This document shows, piece after piece, positions 1 through 6,238 of a stretch of 13,382 bases of DNA. Numbering within the stretch: position 1 is the stretch's first letter; the number at the start of each line of letters is the position of its first letter. Location of the stretch: NCBI GenBank assembly GCA_027328825.1, contig DAHWTK010000046.1, positions 1-13,382 on the forward strand, in the 5' to 3' direction. Both the position numbers and the translations under genes were made by a program. A model generated the notes under the pieces. That model saw only the letters and a program-made list of their open reading frames with translations. It searched no databases and was not told the DNA's origin. The stretch is from Nitrospirota bacterium (GTDB lineage: Bacteria > Nitrospirota > JACRHJ01).

Positions 1-792
1 AATCTCGCGCCGGACGGGGTCGAAACCGGAGACTATAACCGCCTGCGGGGTGTCGTCTATAATAAGGTCTATGCCGGTCGCGGCTTCGAGCGCGCGGATG
101 TTCCTGCCCTCGCGGCCTATTATGCGCCCTTTCATTTCGTCGTTCGGGAGGTTCACGAGGGACGTTGTGGATTCCGCCACATAGTCGCTCGCGTATCTCT
201 GGATGGCGAGGGCCATAATCTCCCTCGATTTTTTGTCCGCCGTGCCTTTGGCCTCGTCCTCGATGCGCTTTATCATCTTCGCGCCTTCGAGCATGGCCTC
301 TTCTTCCATGCGGGCCAGGAGCTCTTTTCTTGCCTCCTCGGAACTCATCCCCGCGATGTGCTCAAGGCTGCGCGCCTGTTCCGCGAGACCTTCGTCGTAA
401 CGCTTCTCTTTCTCCGAAATCTGGCGCTCGCGGCTACCCATGTCTTTTTCCTTCCTTACAAGGTCGCTCTCGCGCTTGTCGAAGGAATCGGTCTTTTTAT
501 CGAGATATTCCTCTTTCTGGATTATGCGTTTTTCGAGGGTGTTTATCTCGGCGCGCCTGTCTTTTATTTCTTTCTCGAAATCCGCCCTCTGCTGATATAA
601 CTTGTCCTTCGCTTCGAGCAGAAGCTCCTTCTTCTTGGTCTCCGCGTCCCGTTCCGCGTCTTTCAGTATCCTCTTCGCATCCTCTTCCGCTTCCCGTATT
701 TTCGATTCGGCCATGCCCCTCTTTATAAGCATGCCGATTGCAAGGCCGCCTATGGCCGCCGCCGCTACCCAGATGATGTTCATTAAGTTCAT
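1..792 (-). CDS. rny: Ribonuclease Y, 5' part (first 264 codons; gene continues beyond the window)
   Basis: RNase Y is a membrane-anchored endoribonuclease that starts mRNA decay in many bacteria. The visible part has the family architecture in order: one N-terminal membrane helix (about residues 5-24, Ala/Gly/Ile-rich, followed by basic residues), a long charged Glu/Lys/Arg-rich coiled coil (about 28-200), and the start of the KH RNA-binding domain with its GxxG loop (GREG, residues 226-229) followed by IRALEAATGIDLIIDDTP. The catalytic HD domain lies outside the window. The start at 792 is chosen because a GGGAGGG ribosome-binding site lies about 11 bases upstream; a second in-frame ATG three codons later (783) is less well placed. 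The gene follows rarA by 31 bp with no terminator between them, so the two are probably co-transcribed. The usual length is about 520 residues, so roughly half is seen. Confidence 0.96.
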   Translation of the reverse strand, partial: MNLMNIIWVAAAAIGGLAIGMLIKRGMAESKIREAEEDAKRILKDAERDAETKKKELLLEAKDKLYQQRADFEKEIKDRRAEINTLEKRIIQKEEYLDKKTDSFDKRESDLVRKEKDMGSRERQISEKEKRYDEGLAEQARSLEHIAGMSSEEARKELLARMEEEAMLEGAKMIKRIEDEAKGTADKKSREIMALAIQRYASDYVAESTTSLVNLPNDEMKGRIIGREGRNIRALEAATGIDLIIDDTPQAVIVSGFDPVRREI

Positions 793-823
793 GGCGCTGT
801 ATTCCCTCCCTTGGGATTTATCA

Positions 824-2164
824 TTAAGCTCCGTTCTTCCTTTTACGCGAGTCCAGCATCTTTTTTATTCCGACCTCGAAGCCCTGGTCGGAAGGTTTGT
901 AATATTCTCTTTTCTCCGGCAGGTAGTCCTGCTCCACCCAGTGTCCCGGATAGTCGTGCGGATATTTGTATCCCTTGCCGCGAGACAGCCTACCGGCGCT
1001 CCTGTAATTTGCGTCACGCAGATAATCCGGCACCGGGAGCACCCTGCCTTCCCGGATGTCGCCCATTGCTGATTCCAGCGCCATGTAAGAGGCGTTGGAT
1101 TTCGGCGCCGAGGCGATGTATGTCGTTGCCTGGGCAAGCGCGATGCGCCCCTCCGGCATCCCCACGTGTTCGAGCGCGTGAAGCGCCGCCACGGCGACGG
1201 ACAGCGCGTTCGGGTCCGCGTTCCCCACGTCCTCCGAGGCGGAGATTATCAGCCGCCTGGCTATGAAAAGCGGGTCTTCGCCGGCGTATATCATCTTCGC
1301 AAGCCAGTATACGGAGGCGTCCGGGTCGCTACCGCGCAGGCTCTTTATAAAGGCGGATATGGTGTCGTAGTGTTCGTCTTCCTCGTAGACCACCGCCTTT
1401 TTCTGTATGGATTCCTCCGCGACCCCAATGCCGAAATCTATAACCCCCCCGGGGCCGGGTTTTGTGGTTAAAACCCCCACCTCCAGCGCGTTCAGGGCCC
1501 TCCTGGCGTCCCCCTCGGAGCGGGAAATTATGAATTCGCGGGCCTCGTCCGCCAGCCGGACGTTATAACCGCCAAGACCCCGCTCCCCGTCGGATAGCGC
1601 TCTGTCAATAAGCATGCTCAAGTCCCGCCCGGACAGCGCCTTCAGCTCGAATATCTGTGAACGCGAGGAAAGGGCCGGTATAATCGAAAAAAACGGGTTG
1701 GCCGTAGAGGCCCCTATCAATATCACCACGCCCTTTTCCACGTCCGGCAGGAGCGCGTCCTGCTGCGCCCGGTTGAACCTGTGAATCTCGTCGATGAAGA
1801 GGATCGTCTTCCTGCCGCTCCTCTTGAGCTCCTGCGCCGCCTGGGCGGTAATCCGCCTGATGTCCGCCACGCCGGAGGTTACGGCGTTTATGGACTCGAA
1901 AGCCACCTTCGTCCTGGCCGCTATTATGTGCGCCAGGGCGGTCTTCCCGGAGCCGGGAGGGCCGTAAAGGATTACGGAGCTCAGGCTGTCCGCCTCAATC
2001 ATCCGGCGAAGCATTTTCCCCTCCCCGACAATATGCTCCTGCCCTACGAACTCGCCAAGGTCCCTTGGCTTCATGCGCCAGGCAAGGGGCCGGTTGTCAG
2101 GCTGCGACCGGCCTGCAGGCTGTAAATCGCCCTGGTCCCCCAGGGAAGACAAGAGGTCCGACAT
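824..2164 (-). CDS. rarA: Replication-associated recombination protein A (RarA/MgsA), AAA+ ATPase
   Basis: RarA is the bacterial member of the MgsA/WRNIP1 family, an AAA+ ATPase related to clamp loaders that acts at stalled replication forks. The 446-residue length is normal. A short N-terminal tail (1-25) is followed by the family opening PLAWRMKPRDLGEFVGQEH (26-44), Walker A GPPGSGKT (68-75), Walker B ILFIDEIHRFN (121-131) and the QQDALLPDVEKG segment that follows it. The C-terminal tetramerisation region carries the usual DYLRDANYR and GYKYPHDYPGHWVEQDYLP sequences. The ATG at 2164 has an AAGGA site 7 bases upstream. It lies just upstream of rny on the same strand. I see no clear promoter in the bases before it. 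Confidence 0.96.
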   Translation of the reverse strand: MSDLLSSLGDQGDLQPAGRSQPDNRPLAWRMKPRDLGEFVGQEHIVGEGKMLRRMIEADSLSSVILYGPPGSGKTALAHIIAARTKVAFESINAVTSGVADIRRITAQAAQELKRSGRKTILFIDEIHRFNRAQQDALLPDVEKGVVILIGASTANPFFSIIPALSSRSQIFELKALSGRDLSMLIDRALSDGERGLGGYNVRLADEAREFIISRSEGDARRALNALEVGVLTTKPGPGGVIDFGIGVAEESIQKKAVVYEEDEHYDTISAFIKSLRGSDPDASVYWLAKMIYAGEDPLFIARRLIISASEDVGNADPNALSVAVAALHALEHVGMPEGRIALAQATTYIASAPKSNASYMALESAMGDIREGRVLPVPDYLRDANYRSAGRLSRGKGYKYPHDYPGHWVEQDYLPEKREYYKPSDQGFEVGIKKMLDSRKRKNGA

Positions 2165-2324
2165 AAATTTTCCTTACACGGACGAGTAAGACGGGAAAAA
2201 CGAGGGGGCAAAAAAGACCGCTTCCCACCGGCCAGGGCGCAAGAACAGACATCGTCCGCCTTAGCCCGGGAAGCCCGTCCCGCCTTTTCAGAAGGGACTT
2301 AAGGAGAAGAAAAGCTGAGAGATA

Positions 2325-2528
2325 TTAAGACTTTTGGCGCATCCGAAGATGTCCCGGCGGCGAACAGTTCCCCGGTGGACCGTGGTGGTTCGGAGAGACC
2401 GCGCAGAAAAACGAACTGCACTCGGCCAGGTTATTAACGGTATGCGCCTCGATTGGCGATATTTCCGGGGTCAGCCGGAGCATAACCATAAAGATAAAGG
2501 CGATACCGATTAGAAGCCCAAAAGTCAT
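2325..2528 (-). CDS. Possible 67-residue single-helix membrane peptide, function unknown
   Basis: I do not recognise this ORF. It begins with a hydrophobic stretch (residues 3-18, TFGLLIGIAFIFMVML) that could be a membrane helix or an uncleaved signal anchor. A polar tail follows with three Cys, two adjacent His and a Pro/Gly-rich segment (about 46-60). An AAGGG ribosome-binding site lies 5 bases before the ATG. It sits about 130 bp downstream of the 6S RNA and about 160 bp upstream of rarA, on the same strand as both. The hydrophobic N-terminus and RBS favour a real small gene. The unusual tail composition and lack of a recognised family argue for caution, and a chance ORF is quite possible. 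Confidence 0.35.
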   Translation of the reverse strand: MTFGLLIGIAFIFMVMLRLTPEISPIEAHTVNNLAECSSFFCAVSPNHHGPPGNCSPPGHLRMRQKS

Positions 2529-2578
2529 GTAAGCCCTTGTAATCTCTAAGCTATTTTGTTTCTACCCAAGTCCCTTTG

Positions 2579-2638
2579 CCGGCCCTTTGCTTTAGGCACA
2601 GCCGCCGGAAAATGTCTTTTTGGCGCAGATTGTTGCGC
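2579..2638 (-). other. Two small hairpins between the 6S RNA and the 67-codon ORF
   Basis: On the minus strand, GCGCA (2638-2634) can pair with TGCGC (2627-2623) around a six-base loop. CCGGC (2608-2604) can pair with GCCGG (2583-2579) around a twenty-base loop. Neither is followed by a T-tract, so they do not look like terminators. They may be a 6S trailer, the leader of the small ORF, or chance. No riboswitch class could be matched with confidence. Confidence 0.25.
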
Positions 2639-2659
2639 TTCCCGTCCCCTTGCCCTCTT

Positions 2660-2846
2660 AAAATCGGCCCCCGCCCATGCCGTGTCGGGTAGTGTTTTTG
2701 AACCTGGCAAAACCAGGTGGGCGCCAGGATGGAGAGTTAAGGCTTCCCTTGCGGGCATGCACACCCTCTCCAGATACCCGGCTCCCTATTTTTTAGCGTT
2801 GGTCAAAAAACCCCCGTTAACCACGCGCCGGGCAGGGGATAAATAG
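2660..2846 (-). ncRNA. ssrS: 6S RNA (regulator of RNA polymerase)
   Basis: 6S RNA mimics an open promoter and sequesters the housekeeping RNA polymerase holoenzyme in stationary phase. No protein fits here, but the minus strand folds into the 6S shape. A closing stem pairs 2838-2822 (CCCCTGCCCGGCGCGTG) with 2684-2668, with small bulges. A large bubble follows, and its 3' side carries a small hairpin (ACCTGG 2718-2713 with CCAGGT 2707-2702). An apical arm pairs GGGAGCC (2786-2780) with GGCGCCC (2725-2719) and GGAGAG (2771-2766) with CTCTCC (2736-2731), and is capped by CCCGCAAGGG. The apex reads GCATGC...GGGAAGCCTTAA (2760-2737), close to the GCATGC...GAGAAGCCTTAA of the E. coli RNA. The length of about 185 nt matches the family. 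A TTTT run at 2663-2660 just past the closing stem is the likely 3' end. Exact ends are uncertain by about 10-15 nt. Confidence 0.85.
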
Positions 2847-2862
2847 AACATTAACCAATATA

Positions 2863-2891
2863 AAAATACTTTATTTGGCTGAAAAATTCAA
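2863..2891 (-). promoter_or_regulatory. Predicted sigma70-type promoter for the 6S RNA
   Basis: TTGAAT (2891-2886) and TATTTT (2868-2863) are separated by 17 bases in an AT-rich stretch. This would start transcription near 2856, some 18 bases before the closing stem of the 6S RNA. The match is moderate. The -35 box overlaps the weak terminator-like hairpin after the transporter ATPase gene. Confidence 0.35.
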
Positions 2892-2906
2892 GGGAAAAAT
2901 ACCTTG
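2882..2906 (-). terminator. Weak intrinsic terminator candidate after the transporter ATPase gene
   Basis: On the minus strand, CAAGG (2906-2902) can pair with CCTTG (2893-2889) and is followed by AATTTTT. The stem is only five base pairs, so this is a weak candidate. Its position 25 bases past the stop codon is appropriate. Confidence 0.3.
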
Positions 2907-2930
2907 CGAGCTTATCTGGCAGACGTTTAT

Positions 2931-3740
2931 TTAATGCCTGTGGAACTGGTAATGGGAATGGATGTGCCGGTGCGTGGTATCGCCGTGCGCATGGATATGT
3001 TCATGCACGAGGTTCACCTTCAGCAGGAGTTCCTGATCGGAGAGAACCGAATCCGCCGGGCCGGTTTTCTCAATTTTATGCTCCTCGGAGAGCACGGCGA
3101 CAGTCCCGTTAAGCTCGTCCACGAGGGCAAGGTCGTGCGTCGCCACCACGATGGTCTTTCCGGCCTCGTTCAGCCTGAACATCAGCTCTATTAAAAACAT
3201 CTGGGACTTCGGGTCAAGCCCGTTAGTCGGCTCGTCGAGGAGCAGCACCTCCGGCTCCATCACCAGCACGGAGCCTATTGCGACGCGCTTCTTTTCGCCG
3301 CCGGAGAGCATGTAGGACGGCCTGTCCTTAAGCCCCTCTATGCCGAGTTCGGCCATAACGTCGTGCGCCTTTGACATCGACTCTTCCTCGGAGAGCCCGA
3401 GCTGCATCGGGCCGAATACCATCTCGTCCTGCACCGTCGGGCAGAAGAGCTGGACGTCCGAGTCCTGAAACACGTAGCCCACCCCGCCCCGGAAGAATCT
3501 CTGGAACTCGCGGTCCTTCAGGGCCTCCTGGCTGACCTCCCGGCCCGCATAGAAGAGCTTTCCCGTGTCCGGCCTTATGAGACCGTCCAGGACCTGAAGG
3601 AGCGTGGATTTCCCGCTCCCGTTGGAGCCTATTATCGCAAGCCGCTCTCCGCGCCCGATCTCCATATCAACCCCTGAAAGCGCGTTTATTTTACCGTAAT
3701 AGCTGTAGGAAATACCTTCCGCCTTTACCGCGATGTCCAT
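2931..3740 (-). CDS. cbiO: ECF-type nickel/cobalt transporter ATP-binding protein (CbiO/NikO) with His-rich tail
   Basis: This is the ATPase that powers nickel or cobalt import with the CbiM/CbiQ fusion encoded just upstream. The 269-residue protein has all ABC ATPase motifs: Walker A GSNGSGKST (38-46), Q-loop VFQDSDVQLF with Q92 (the DxQ(L/I)F form is typical of CbiO/EcfA), signature LSGGE (145-149), Walker B LLLDEP (166-171) and the switch histidine H202. The last 24 residues contain ten histidines in an HxH pattern from H246 to H269, which could bind Ni, Co or Zn in the cytoplasm. The start codon is 8 bases after the stop of the upstream gene, and that TGA is embedded in TGAGGAG, so the upstream stop and this gene's ribosome-binding site overlap and translation is probably coupled. 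Nickel is favoured over cobalt because of the operator upstream; the metal is inferred. Confidence 0.95.
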   Translation of the reverse strand: MDIAVKAEGISYSYYGKINALSGVDMEIGRGERLAIIGSNGSGKSTLLQVLDGLIRPDTGKLFYAGREVSQEALKDREFQRFFRGGVGYVFQDSDVQLFCPTVQDEMVFGPMQLGLSEEESMSKAHDVMAELGIEGLKDRPSYMLSGGEKKRVAIGSVLVMEPEVLLLDEPTNGLDPKSQMFLIELMFRLNEAGKTIVVATHDLALVDELNGTVAVLSEEHKIEKTGPADSVLSDQELLLKVNLVHEHIHAHGDTTHRHIHSHYQFHRH

Positions 3741-3748
3741 TTATCTCC

Positions 3749-5605
3749 TCAGACAAATATCAGCGTTATCCCCGCCGCGCAGGCCGCGAATAGCGCCAGC
3801 CAGTCGGATTTCTTCATGGCCCCCTGGCCTCGGAGCCTCATCTCGCCCGTGAAGCCCCTTGAGAGCATGGCCTTGAAAATCTCGTCGCACCTGCCTTGGG
3901 TCTTTCTGAAGATTATCCCCATCCTGCCGGCAGCCCAGCGCCTGGCCTCGGAGCCGTCCACATCCCCCGCCGTCCTGCTTATCTTCGCCAGGTGCATGTC
4001 CTCCACGGTCTTTGCGAATATAAAAATGTATTTATATGTGAGGTTCACGACCGCAAGGACTGAGTCCGGGACTCGGAAGGTCTTGAGCGCGCGCATTATC
4101 TCCGTGAATGGCGTGGTAAAGAGAAGTAGCATGGCAAGCGAGACGGAGTTCGCCACGCGCATTGTGAGCATCGCCACGCCGAAGAGACCGCGGGAGGTAA
4201 TCCCGATTTCACGGGGTATCCGATACGTCCAGAACGAGTGCGCCTTGCTGAGGGTGATGAGCGTGAATACGGGTTTCCCTGGCGTGATTATATTCAGCGC
4301 GGACGGAAGCGCGATGAGGAAGCCGAAGAAAAACCCGATGAATGCGACCCTCGCGTATATGAGCTTAATGCCGGCTTTTGACGTTACCGCGAGGATAAAT
4401 ACAAAGGCCGCGACGACGAGTTCCGTCGGAAGGTCTTTCCGTATGTTTACGGAGACGAGCATAAGGAGAGTAAAAATCACCTTTACCCGCGCGTCGAGCT
4501 CCTGAAGGAAACCCTTGCGGCTTGAAAGCTCCCACTGCACGTAAGAATTTTTTGTAACCTTCGCTATGTGCGAAAGCCCCTTGTCGAGGTATGAGAGCCT
4601 GTATGACTTATGCCCCTTTTTCAGGAATTTTGAAAGCAGGTAAATCAGCCCCACGGCCAGGACGGCGCCGGTAAAACCCGACGCGAGATAACCTCCCGTG
4701 CCGGATGAGGTCGCCCCCGCGCCGTAATTCGGAATGGGAGGGTTCCAGAGGTTATTGAGCCCCTGAAACCCGGCGGGGACATATCCCAGCACCTTCCTGA
4801 GCGTCTCCGCTCCCCACTCGCCCCATGCGCTTCCGCCGTTTAATTTTGCCGGGATTATGATTCCGAGCGGTGTAAGCGCCGCCAGTGCGCCAAGCGCCAG
4901 CCAGAGCTTCCAGCGTTTTTTTCCCGCCGCCTGCGCGCCCGCCGCAGCAAATCCGGCGTCAGTGGAATAGAAATATTTGACCAGGAGCATCGTTACTACA
5001 CCTTCGAACGGGCCGAAGACGAGCAGGTGTCCGAAGAGCATCGCGGGCAGTGCAATGGAGAGCGGGTACGGGGCGTAAAGCGGCGCGCCGCCCGGCCCGT
5101 GCGCGATAACAGGCTGTATGCCGAACTCCACCCCCGCGCAGGTCGCGGCGACAGTCAGCCCCATCCAGCCTGACAGAAAAGCCCCGGCCAATAGCCTGAT
5201 ACCGCTTTTTTTGTTCCCGGCTACCGCCCGGAATATGAACCACGTTACAAACGGGGCGACGATGGCCATGTTGAAGCAGTTCGCCCCGTAAGCCGTAATC
5301 CCGCCGTCCCCGAACACGAGCGCCTGTATCATCAATACGACGGATACTGCTATCACGGCAGTCCACGGCCCCAGGAGTATGGCGATAATCCCCCCCCCTA
5401 CGGCATGTCCCGAAGTGCCGCCCGGGATTGGTATATTGAACATCATTATGAGGAAGGAGAACGCGGCGGCCATGGAAAGATACGGCACCTGCTTCACGGT
5501 CAGCTCGCGCCTTAGCTTCCTTAAGCCAACCGCCCAGAAACCCGCCGATACCACATACATCGGCACGAACGTCTGGGGAGATAAATATCCGTCGGGGATG
5601 TGCAT
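3749..5605 (-). CDS. Fused ECF nickel/cobalt transporter: CbiM/NikM + PDGLE/NikN-like section + CbiQ
   Basis: This 618-residue inner-membrane protein joins components that are usually separate. Residues 1-215 are the metal-binding S component CbiM/NikM: MHIPDGYLSP at the N-terminus, the GHAVGGG segment with H67, and GDGGITAYGANCFNMA. Residues about 230-345 hold two hydrophobic segments around a Gly/Trp-rich loop, as in the PDGLE (NikN-like) extension. Residues about 350-618 are the T component CbiQ, opening at LQELDARVKVIF and ending with the paired coupling motifs WAAGRMG and MLSRGFTGE. In known NikM structures the N-terminal amine, His2 and a His near position 67 bind the metal. That argues for the ATG at 5605 and against an in-frame TTG at 5626, which would add seven residues before MHIPDG and lies against the operator. 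The ATPase gene follows after 8 bp. Fusion of M to Q in one reading frame is the unusual point; I see no frameshift. Confidence 0.93.
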   Translation of the reverse strand: MHIPDGYLSPQTFVPMYVVSAGFWAVGLRKLRRELTVKQVPYLSMAAAFSFLIMMFNIPIPGGTSGHAVGGGIIAILLGPWTAVIAVSVVLMIQALVFGDGGITAYGANCFNMAIVAPFVTWFIFRAVAGNKKSGIRLLAGAFLSGWMGLTVAATCAGVEFGIQPVIAHGPGGAPLYAPYPLSIALPAMLFGHLLVFGPFEGVVTMLLVKYFYSTDAGFAAAGAQAAGKKRWKLWLALGALAALTPLGIIIPAKLNGGSAWGEWGAETLRKVLGYVPAGFQGLNNLWNPPIPNYGAGATSSGTGGYLASGFTGAVLAVGLIYLLSKFLKKGHKSYRLSYLDKGLSHIAKVTKNSYVQWELSSRKGFLQELDARVKVIFTLLMLVSVNIRKDLPTELVVAAFVFILAVTSKAGIKLIYARVAFIGFFFGFLIALPSALNIITPGKPVFTLITLSKAHSFWTYRIPREIGITSRGLFGVAMLTMRVANSVSLAMLLLFTTPFTEIMRALKTFRVPDSVLAVVNLTYKYIFIFAKTVEDMHLAKISRTAGDVDGSEARRWAAGRMGIIFRKTQGRCDEIFKAMLSRGFTGEMRLRGQGAMKKSDWLALFAACAAGITLIFV

Positions 5606-5626
5606 CTGTTTCGTCTCTTGATGCAA

Positions 5627-5654
5627 GTGATACGTTTTTTTTAAAACGTAGCAC
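5627..5654. promoter_or_regulatory. NikR-like operator palindrome upstream of the nickel/cobalt transporter
   Basis: The half-sites GTGATAC (5627-5633) and GTAGCAC (5648-5654) are inverted repeats separated by 14 bases. The whole 28 bp pairs outward with one mismatch over 12-base arms. The GTGTTAC-N13/14-GTAACAC pattern is the form described for NikR sites outside enterobacteria. The palindrome overlaps the predicted -10 box of the transporter promoter and lies 21 bp before the start codon, a good place for nickel-dependent repression. NikR itself is not in the window. Another metal regulator cannot be excluded. Confidence 0.7.
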
Positions 5655-5674
5655 CATCCGGCCTTTCATGTCAA
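5645..5674 (-). promoter_or_regulatory. Predicted promoter of the nickel/cobalt transporter operon
   Basis: A consensus -35 box TTGACA (5674-5669) is followed after 18 bases by TACGTT (5650-5645) as the -10 box. The -10 box is inside the 28-bp palindrome, so binding there would block RNA polymerase. Confidence 0.6.
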
Positions 5675-5681
5675 GAATTAA

Positions 5682-5710
5682 TTGACATGCCCGCGGCAAT
5701 TAACTAAACT
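5682..5710 (+). promoter_or_regulatory. Predicted promoter of the FKBP gene, divergent from the transporter promoter
   Basis: TTGACA (5682-5687), a 17-base spacer and TAAACT (5705-5710) form a good sigma70-type promoter, about 50 bp before the FKBP start codon. Its -35 box and that of the transporter promoter form the palindrome TGTCAA-N7-TTGACA (5669-5687), so the two polymerases would compete for the same DNA. Confidence 0.6.
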
Positions 5711-5761
5711 CTATGCGGGCGTGAGGTTGCAGATAAACTTAAACGGAGAGAGGAGACGGGA

Positions 5762-6175
5762 ATGAAAAAGCTTCTGCTGTTTCTGACTGCGGCCCTGCTG
5801 GTCGTGGTGATTCCAATGACTGCGTGCGCAAAGGGGAGGAAGATGAAGGACGGACTTATTATCAATGATGTAAAGGTGGGCACGGGCGCGGTTGCGAAGG
5901 CAGGGGAGACGGTCACGGTGCAGTATACAGGATGGCTGATGAACGGGAAAAAGTTCGATTCCAGCAAGGACAGGAACGAGCCTTTCACATTCCAGCTCGG
6001 CGCGGGCCAGGTAATACCGGGCTGGGACGAGGGCGTAGCGGGAATGAAGGTCGGGGGAACCCGGATACTGATAATACCGCCCGCCCTCGGTTACGGCGCT
6101 CAAGGAACGCCCGGCGGGCCGATTCCTCCGAACGCGACCCTGAAGTTCGAGGTGGAGCTGCTGGGAGTTAAGTAA
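5762..6175 (+). CDS. FKBP-type peptidyl-prolyl cis-trans isomerase, exported (possible lipoprotein)
   Basis: This 137-residue protein catalyses cis-trans isomerisation of peptide bonds before proline, probably in the periplasm. It begins with a signal peptide (MKK then a Leu/Val-rich core) ending in MTAC, where C22 could be lipidated; Met at -3 makes the lipobox imperfect. The rest is one FKBP domain with the expected active-site residues: Y55, F65-D66 in GKKFDSS, V84-I85 and W88 in QVIPGWDEG, and Y111 in LGYGAQG, ending IPPNATLKFEVELLGV. AGGAG lies 6 bases before the ATG. It reads away from the nickel/cobalt operon and is closed by a strong terminator, so it is probably a single-gene transcript. 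SlyD, an FKBP family member, takes part in nickel handling in enterobacteria, but this protein lacks the SlyD insert and His-rich tail, so no nickel role should be read from the position alone. Confidence 0.94.
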   Translation: MKKLLLFLTAALLVVVIPMTACAKGRKMKDGLIINDVKVGTGAVAKAGETVTVQYTGWLMNGKKFDSSKDRNEPFTFQLGAGQVIPGWDEGVAGMKVGGTRILIIPPALGYGAQGTPGGPIPPNATLKFEVELLGVK

Positions 6176-6196
6176 TTGAAAAATCAGGTAAATTTT

Positions 6197-6230
6197 AACC
6201 GCAGATTATAAAGATCTGCGGTTATTTTTT
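6197..6230 (+). terminator. Strong intrinsic terminator after the FKBP gene
   Basis: AACCGCAGAT (6197-6206) pairs perfectly with ATCTGCGGTT (6214-6223) around a seven-base loop and is followed by ATTTTTT (6224-6230). The T-tract is on the plus strand only, so the terminator is directional. It ends 8 bases before the start codon of the next gene. Confidence 0.9.
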
Positions 6231-6238
6231 GAGGTTTC

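Noticed and set aside
2529..2659. GEMM (cyclic di-GMP) or cobalamin riboswitch in the leader of the 67-codon ORF
   Set aside because: The GACGCAAAGC core of the GEMM class and the B12 box of the cobalamin class are both missing; only two short generic hairpins are present.
2546..2846. ORFs of 72 and 96 codons on opposite strands
   Set aside because: Both lie over the 6S RNA structure, lack ribosome-binding sites and resemble no protein.
5606..5626. In-frame TTG at 5626 as start of the CbiM fusion
   Set aside because: It would place seven residues before MHIPDG, whereas the free N-terminus and His2 are needed for metal binding in the family. It also lies against the operator and has no ribosome-binding site.
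4959..5699. 246-codon minus-strand ORF with Arg-rich translation
   Set aside because: It is a different frame of the CbiM coding region. The CbiM frame has the conserved motifs, and this one runs through the promoter and operator.
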